Below the pieces are notes generated by a model, which ran no database searches, was not told the DNA's origin, and was given only the letters and a program-made list of their open reading frames with translations. From Rhodoferax sp. (GTDB lineage Bacteria > Pseudomonadota > Gammaproteobacteria > Burkholderiales > Burkholderiaceae_C): a stretch of DNA of 27,907 bases. The stretch lies in assembly GCA_020048795.1 (NCBI GenBank), contig JAIFMA010000248.1, positions 1 through 27,907 of the forward strand, read 5' to 3'. The position numbers and the translations under genes were made by a program. The stretch's first letter is position 1, and each line of letters starts with the position of its first letter. This document shows positions 23,801 to 27,907 of this stretch, piece by piece.

Positions 23801-26749
23801 TCGATGCCTGAGACCGAGCCGGAGGACCAAGTCAAGGTGATTGACTCTCTGCGCATTGGTCTGGCGCTGTACAACGTTTACCTGAATGAGGCTGACGAAT
23901 GGTCGCGACGCTTGCTGACCGAGCTGACCGAGTGGTCATTTGAACTCGACCACCCGCTGCAAGACAATACGGTGGCGCTGGCCCACTCCCTGGCAGGCAG
24001 TTCGGCCACCGTTGGTTTCATGGCGCTATCCGAGTTGGCACGGGCCCTGGAGTATGCCCTGGAGCACACCCAATTGGGCGGTGCCGGTCTGGCCGAGCAC
24101 GCCAAACTGTTTATCGAAGTTGCAGAAGATATTCGCCGTTTATTGCATCAGTTTGCGGCTGGTTTTCTGAAACAGCCTGATCCGGCACATCTGGAGGCGT
24201 TGCGGGCAATTCTCGATGTTGCCTTTGGCAACTCAGTGCAGCCGGCACCCAACTCCCAAGAGCCAGAAGACCTGCTGCTCGATGACTTGAACCTTGACTT
24301 TGCGCCTGTCGCCACTGAGGTGGCATCTTTGGTGGAGCCCGAGTTGGTGCCCGAGGAAGAAATTGGCGCACGCGACACGATCGATGTCGATCTGTTTCCG
24401 ATATTTGAAGAAGAAGCACTCGAACTGTTACCGCAACTTGGCAGCGCCTTGCGGCAATGGAGTGCACATCCCGACGCTCAAGGAGCCCGTCGGGAGGTGT
24501 TGCGGGCACTGCACACCCTCAAGGGTAGTGCGCGTCTGGCCGGTGCCATGCGGCTCGGAGAGATGGCGCATCGAATGGAGTCGGCGGCGGAAACCATTGA
24601 CATGGAGGCACCCACCAGCGCCCTGATTGATCCCCTGCTGGCACGACTAGACAGCATCTCGGCCTGTTTTGATGAGTTGCGCGCCATGCCCCTGGCCGCC
24701 TTGGTGTTGCCCGAAGCTGCGCCGGTGCCACAAGAGCCCGAGCCCGCACCGGACATCAGGCCAGACGTGTTGCCTGTGCCCGACAAGGTAGAAATTGTCC
24801 CGGTTCCGGTGTCTGTAGCGCCGTCCCAAGCGGCACCGGCACCGCTGGCGCGCCGCAGCTCGAATCAAACCACGCGGGTGAAATCCAAGCTGCTTGAACG
24901 TATGCTCAACCAGGCCGGCGAGGTGATGATCACCCGGTCCCGGCTGGAGGCCCGACTGGGTCAGCTGCGCGGTGCGTTGAGCGAACTTACCGGAAACCTG
25001 AACCGCCTGCGACACCAGTTGCGTGACATGGAACTGCAGTCAGAATCACAAATGGAGTCGCGTCTGGCCCAAACCAAAGACACGACCCAGGGTTTTGACC
25101 CCCTGGAGTTTGACCGCTTCACCCGGGTGCAGGAACTCACCCGCATGATGGCTGAGTCGGTTCACGATGTGGCCACCTTGCAGCGCAGCCTGCAGCAAAC
25201 CGTTGAGGGCGTTGAGGACGACCTGGTCGCCCAGGCACGCCAGACGCGCGAGTTGCAGCGTGACTTGCTGCGTACCCGGATGGTTGATTTCGAAAGTGTC
25301 TCGGATCGTCTGTATGGTGTGGTTCGCCAGGCCGCCAAAGACTATGACAAACCGGTGAAGCTGGAAATTGTGGGGGGGTCGCTGGACATGGATCGGGGCG
25401 TGCTGGACCGGGTGGCACCTGCGTTTGAGCATTTGCTGCGCAACGCGGTAGGGCATGGCATCGAGCCGGCATCAGAACGTGCCAAGGCCGGGAAGCCAGC
25501 CCTTGGGTCAATCATCATCACGGTGACACAGCAAGGCAATGATGTGATCGTCGCGATTCGTGACGATGGTGCCGGGCTCAACTTGAGCCGCATTCGACAA
25601 AAGGCTCTGGAAAAAGGTCAGATCCGTGCCGAACAAACACTGTCGGATGACGAAATAGCCAACCTGATTTTCACCTCCGGCTTGTCCACCGCCGACGAAG
25701 TGAGCGAAATGGCAGGGCGCGGCGTTGGCATGGACGTGGTCCGGACCGAGGTCAGCGCCCTGGGTGGTCGTATTGAGCTCAGCACAACATCGGGCCATGG
25801 CACGCAGTTCAAGCTGGTGTTGCCCCTGACCATGGCGGTCACCCAGGTGGTGTTGCTGCGCATGGGGGAGGTGGTGATGGGGGTGCCATCCAACTTGGTG
25901 GAGGTGGTGCGGCGGATCCCGGTGGCGGAGCTTGATGCTGCCTACCAAAGCCATGAATTTGACTGCAACGGCGAGGCCGTGGCATTTTTCTGGGCTGGTG
26001 CCTTGTTACAGATTTCTGCCAGCAGCACCGATGTCCGGGGCAAAACTGCCGTGGTGGCAGTGTTCAGAAGTGCCGGACAGCGCGTGGCCATGCATGTCGA
26101 TGAGGTGTTAGGCAACCAGGAGGCGGTGGTGAAAAACCTCGGGCCCCAGTTGTCACGCCTGCCGGGGCTGGCAGGTATGTCGGTGCTGGCATCCGGGGCG
26201 GTGGTATTGATCTACAACCCGGTCGCGCTGGCGCACACCTATGGGCAGCGGGCACGCACGTTTGCCCAACCGGTTGTCGAGGCCCAAGACGGCACCAAGG
26301 GCCTCGACCGGGTGCCAGGCGTGCCAACAGCGCCCAGGCAAATGCCGCTGGTGCTGGTGGTGGACGATTCGATCACAGTGCGCCGGGTGACCCAGCGCCT
26401 GCTCAAGCGCGAAGGTTACCGGGTGGCGCTGGCCAACGATGGCCTGCACGCACTGGAAGTGCTGCAGATAGAAAAGCCCTCGGTGGTGCTGACCGATATC
26501 GAGATGCCACGCATGGATGGTTTTGACCTGGTGCGCAACATCCGCGCCGATGAAAACCTGCAAGGCATGCCGATCATCATGATCACCTCGCGTCTGGCCG
26601 AAAAACACCGCGACTATGCGCGTACCCTCAAGGTCGATCACTACCTCGGCAAACCCTATCCCGAGGATGAATTGATCTCGCTGGTGCGTGCTTATTGCAG
26701 CGCCGAAGCCGAAGCAAAAATTCTTGCTGAATCAGCCTCTGGCGCTTGA
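20867..26749 (+). CDS. chpA: Pil-Chp hybrid histidine kinase ChpA (PilL)
   Basis: This 1960-residue CheA-type kinase is shorter than Pseudomonas ChpA (about 2470). Five Hpt-like segments are visible: H70 in 'QLHQAVGALEMVGL' (no K-G-S), a degenerate one with S500 in 'CLSQMRGVFSVLGL', then H707 ('HTLKGSSRMVGL'), H1040 ('HSLAGSSATVGF', the usual Lys is Ala) and H1216 ('HTLKGSARLAGA'). Pro/Ala/Glu-rich linkers separate them (about 590-660, 805-985, 1290-1330). The CheA core follows: dimerisation from about 1334 ('LLERMLNQAGEVMI'), HATPase about 1480-1640 with N1526 in 'LLRNAVGHGIE' and 'GRGVGMDVVRTEV', and a CheW-like domain about 1643-1790. The C-terminal receiver is at about 1828-1945, with D1833/D1834, phospho-acceptor D1877 and K1929. 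It should phosphorylate PilG and PilH in response to PilJ via PilI. It is last in the operon; no CheR or CheB gene follows. Confidence 0.96.
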   Translation: MQAQAALTGESASFESDLGPLAWVLDELRKSLDGATKALRRFVRDAELSRGSDLAALDGSHLRIARQQLHQAVGALEMVGLEVPAKMLRAMETLVQKFVQKPEFCSDEAALKVERASFALTDYLEGILKGKRLSAVALFPQYREVLDLVGEDRIHPADLWQHEWRWIDVPLPPSITPLPYDATVRSRIDGYILNVVKTGHVPSARAMLDISLGFAAGQTELHPRVLWAVAAAYFQSVALGLSAPDIYAKRAASRVLLQYRTLARGEPDISERLVQDLLFFCAQAVVGPDQEVPALRAVQVAYGLAQPARIDYDKTQFGRFDPALLAQARKRIAAATETWSSLSGGETSRIKTALDQFSLVSDSIVKLHPESGELASALTRALDAVSRSGNAPIPSLAMEVATAVLYLEAAYEDLDPTNELMLQRGNRLAQRLDHALSGGKPEPLDEWMEELYRRVSDRQTMGSVVDELRGTLNEVESSLDTYFRHPEDKTPLQQVPGCLSQMRGVFSVLGLDQAAVAVLRMRDSAERFLVDDAATDSTGVFEKLGNSLGALGFLIDMLSYQRELAKKLFVYDDALGEFRSLMGRQKPKADQPAAAPQLATPVVDATPEVLPTPPEPPAPALPTAAVEPAAPRLPETAALAQPAPAVPQPATLSPSATPEIEDDDAELRDIFLDEAREVAQNGLGTLAALRDSPADLEQQTSLRRCFHTLKGSSRMVGLNEFGEAAWAMEQLLNAWLPQQLAATPALIRLSEQAIEGFARWIEDIAAHTDASWRALPFRQAADRLRLDGVAEELLLPKMASVATVAEPVELMPPPDPTLAAPPAAALDLPANELYDAPELPEDFSATQMIDFGDTQTIDFTQQPQAHQPGTDAVGFLHAGDTATEDLLDLSFDQLLPAPPDAPPVVADAIEVSFDLEDVLTPLAPAVLPEAPATEPALASEPDPLQDLAAELSTEALPEPASTPAPEAQPVPESADETESMPETEPEDQVKVIDSLRIGLALYNVYLNEADEWSRRLLTELTEWSFELDHPLQDNTVALAHSLAGSSATVGFMALSELARALEYALEHTQLGGAGLAEHAKLFIEVAEDIRRLLHQFAAGFLKQPDPAHLEALRAILDVAFGNSVQPAPNSQEPEDLLLDDLNLDFAPVATEVASLVEPELVPEEEIGARDTIDVDLFPIFEEEALELLPQLGSALRQWSAHPDAQGARREVLRALHTLKGSARLAGAMRLGEMAHRMESAAETIDMEAPTSALIDPLLARLDSISACFDELRAMPLAALVLPEAAPVPQEPEPAPDIRPDVLPVPDKVEIVPVPVSVAPSQAAPAPLARRSSNQTTRVKSKLLERMLNQAGEVMITRSRLEARLGQLRGALSELTGNLNRLRHQLRDMELQSESQMESRLAQTKDTTQGFDPLEFDRFTRVQELTRMMAESVHDVATLQRSLQQTVEGVEDDLVAQARQTRELQRDLLRTRMVDFESVSDRLYGVVRQAAKDYDKPVKLEIVGGSLDMDRGVLDRVAPAFEHLLRNAVGHGIEPASERAKAGKPALGSIIITVTQQGNDVIVAIRDDGAGLNLSRIRQKALEKGQIRAEQTLSDDEIANLIFTSGLSTADEVSEMAGRGVGMDVVRTEVSALGGRIELSTTSGHGTQFKLVLPLTMAVTQVVLLRMGEVVMGVPSNLVEVVRRIPVAELDAAYQSHEFDCNGEAVAFFWAGALLQISASSTDVRGKTAVVAVFRSAGQRVAMHVDEVLGNQEAVVKNLGPQLSRLPGLAGMSVLASGAVVLIYNPVALAHTYGQRARTFAQPVVEAQDGTKGLDRVPGVPTAPRQMPLVLVVDDSITVRRVTQRLLKREGYRVALANDGLHALEVLQIEKPSVVLTDIEMPRMDGFDLVRNIRADENLQGMPIIMITSRLAEKHRDYARTLKVDHYLGKPYPEDELISLVRAYCSAEAEAKILAESASGA

Positions 26750-26785
26750 TAAATAAGCGTTTGCAGCTATATATATTATAGCAAT
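26750..26785. repeat. Interspersed repeat, copy B (directly after the chpA stop)
   Basis: This 36-base segment starts at the base after the chpA TGA and matches copy A (14601-14636) at 26 of 36 positions. It contains the palindrome GCTATATATATTATAGC (6-base arms GCTATA/TATAGC). Like copy A it abuts the 3' end of a gene, so it may act as a transcript-end hairpin. It is strikingly AT-rich against its GC-rich surroundings. Confidence 0.6.
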
Positions 26786-26943
26786 TGCCAGGGCATCTGC
26801 GCGACAATCCCTTCACAAGGTAAAGTGGATCCCGAATTTGGGACAAAAATTTACGCATTGCGAATCACGCAATCACCCCGTTGCACCGCCTATCGCGATG
26901 GCAATTTCATCCGCTTGCTGACCGTAGCGGCTGGTCACGACCG

Positions 26944-26961
26944 CACTTTTGAGCAAAAGTG
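26944..26961. terminator. Hairpin between convergent chpA and PP2C genes
   Basis: CACTTTT-GAGC-AAAAGTG is a perfect 7-base stem with a 4-base loop, 29 bases beyond the stop of the PP2C gene and 195 bases beyond chpA. The position suits a bidirectional terminator. No separate T run follows the stem, although each arm itself carries four T or A. The rest of 26786-26989 shows a short TCCC/GGGA inverted repeat at 26830-26843 and nothing else I can name. Confidence 0.4.
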
Positions 26962-26989
26962 ACGTGGGTACGGCGCAAGGCCTCCGTCA

Positions 26990-27802
26990 TTAACCATGGC
27001 ATTGCGTGCACTGTGGTCCGGCACTTTGCTCGCCACCGGGTGCGTCGTAGCGCAGCACGATGAGCGACAGATTGTCGGGGGCGCCTGCCGCAAGCACCGC
27101 ATCGCGCCAAACCTGTGCTTGTTCTTTGGGCGAAAGGCTGGCGCTGTACAGCGATTGCAGTTGCGCCTCGCTCAAGGTGTCGTGCACGCCGTCGGTGCAC
27201 AGCAGCAGGGTGTCGCCCGCGGCCATGCGCTCAATGCGGCGGTGAATGGCAAATTCGCTCTCTTCGCCATCGGCCACAAGGCATGAGTCCAGCGAATAGT
27301 AGAAGCTTGCATATTCCACACCCTCTTCGGCTTCGCCCTGCTCAATCAGGGAGTTGATCAGCGAGTGGTCATGCGATAGCTGCTGCCACACCCCCGCTGC
27401 ACTGATGCGATAGACGCGGCTATCGCCCGCATTGAGCACTTCGCAATGATCGGGGTAGCATCGTACCGCCGCCAGCGTGGTGGACGACCCGCGCGTTGCG
27501 CCCCGTGCCAGGCTCTTGCACAATTTTTCTTGCAAGCGCCACACCAGGCCTCGGTCAAATGCCTTGTCTGGCGATTCACTTGCCAGTGCTTGCAAAACGC
27601 ACAGGCTGGCCAGCTCGGCGCGCGGGCTGCAGCCCACCCCATCTGCCACAGCCACTGAAAGGCTTTCGCCGTGCGCCACATACTGCTGCGGCAGCAGGTT
27701 GCGCTTTTGAAACACGGTTTCCCCATTCCACAGGCTATCTTGTTGCTGTGGGAAACGATTGTCTCTTCCACGGTGCTGGGTGCACGCAATGGTGTAGTGC
27801 AT
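26990..27802 (-). CDS. PP2C-family serine/threonine protein phosphatase
   Basis: This 270-residue soluble phosphatase shows the metal-binding motifs of the PP2C/PPM family: 'VAVADGVG' at about 50-57, 'RGSSTTLAAVR', 'VLNAGDSRVYRI', 'LLLCTDGVHDTLS' and the terminal 'GAPDNLSLIVLRY'. These Asp residues hold the Mn/Mg pair that activates water to remove phosphate from Ser/Thr. The ATG at 27802 has AAGGA at 27807-27811 just upstream. It is convergent to chpA and therefore not in the pil-chp operon. PP2C proteins of this size often accompany a Ser/Thr kinase or type VI secretion genes, but the 105 bases left of the window on its upstream side show no recognisable gene. Family is confident; target unknown. 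Confidence 0.92.
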   Translation of the reverse strand: MHYTIACTQHRGRDNRFPQQQDSLWNGETVFQKRNLLPQQYVAHGESLSVAVADGVGCSPRAELASLCVLQALASESPDKAFDRGLVWRLQEKLCKSLARGATRGSSTTLAAVRCYPDHCEVLNAGDSRVYRISAAGVWQQLSHDHSLINSLIEQGEAEEGVEYASFYYSLDSCLVADGEESEFAIHRRIERMAAGDTLLLCTDGVHDTLSEAQLQSLYSASLSPKEQAQVWRDAVLAAGAPDNLSLIVLRYDAPGGEQSAGPQCTQCHG

Positions 27803-27907
27803 GAATTCCTTTCAGGTTGACAAATAGAGAACTGCGCGCAGTGAGGCGGCAGCGTGACATTCTTCTCAAAGAACGGGCCAGTTGGGTGCAACGCATGCAA
27901 AAAGGTA

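Noticed and set aside
26990..27020. CxxCH (heme c-like) motif 'CTQCH' at the C-terminus of the PP2C protein
   Set aside because: The protein has no signal peptide and is cytosolic, and a single motif in a short tail is not evidence of heme attachment.
27803..27907. Possible gene end on the minus strand upstream of the PP2C gene
   Set aside because: Frames are open for part of the 105 bases, but none shows a recognisable C-terminus, so no gene is called.

Overview
The window looks like the chromosome of a betaproteobacterium of the order Burkholderiales, most likely Comamonadaceae (Rhodoferax/Polaromonas-like). This is inferred from GC-rich coding sequence, the order thiD-like / rubredoxin / pilG-H-I-J / chpA, the dusB-fis-purH run, and two copies of an interspersed repeat that I recall from that family. 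Nearly all of the DNA is coding. I see no tRNA, rRNA, CRISPR array, insertion sequence, integrase or attachment site.

Region A (1-6022, minus strand) is a sensory operon. In transcription order it holds a membrane chemoreceptor with an internal PAS-like segment, an unrecognised 66-residue helical protein, a single Hpt-domain protein, a single-domain response regulator, the debris of a receptor/kinase gene broken by a frameshift and an internal deletion, and an HDOD-REC-PAS-histidine kinase cut off by the left window edge. Most junctions overlap or nearly touch. No CheA, CheW, CheR or CheB gene is present here, so the layout suggests a receptor built together with a phosphorelay.

Region B (6275-10451, minus strand) is a NarL/LuxR-type two-component pair: a 1128-residue membrane kinase with a CACHE-like sensor and several PAS domains, followed by its probable response regulator. 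The 252-base gap between this pair and the receptor operon carries a tandem 8-base repeat, a -10-like box and a hairpin.

Region C (10537-16871) is housekeeping: a YqaA/DedA-type membrane protein (minus); dusB, fis and purH (plus); then an exported rhodanese, hemL and a divergent thiD-like kinase (minus). thiD-like and hemL overlap by 17 bases, dusB and fis by 4.

Region D (16955-26749, plus strand) is rubredoxin followed by the Pil-Chp twitching/surface-sensing system: pilG, pilH, pilI (CheW-like), pilJ (receptor) and a 1960-residue chpA hybrid kinase with five Hpt-like segments, a CheA core and a C-terminal receiver. No pilK (CheR) or chpB (CheB) follows.

Region E (26750-27907) is a short intergenic stretch with a repeat and a hairpin, then a convergent PP2C-type phosphatase gene.

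The window is therefore dominated by signal transduction. The points most worth a second look are the CheA-less receptor/phosphorelay operon with its coding debris, and the mixed state of the phospho-accepting residues in ChpA.
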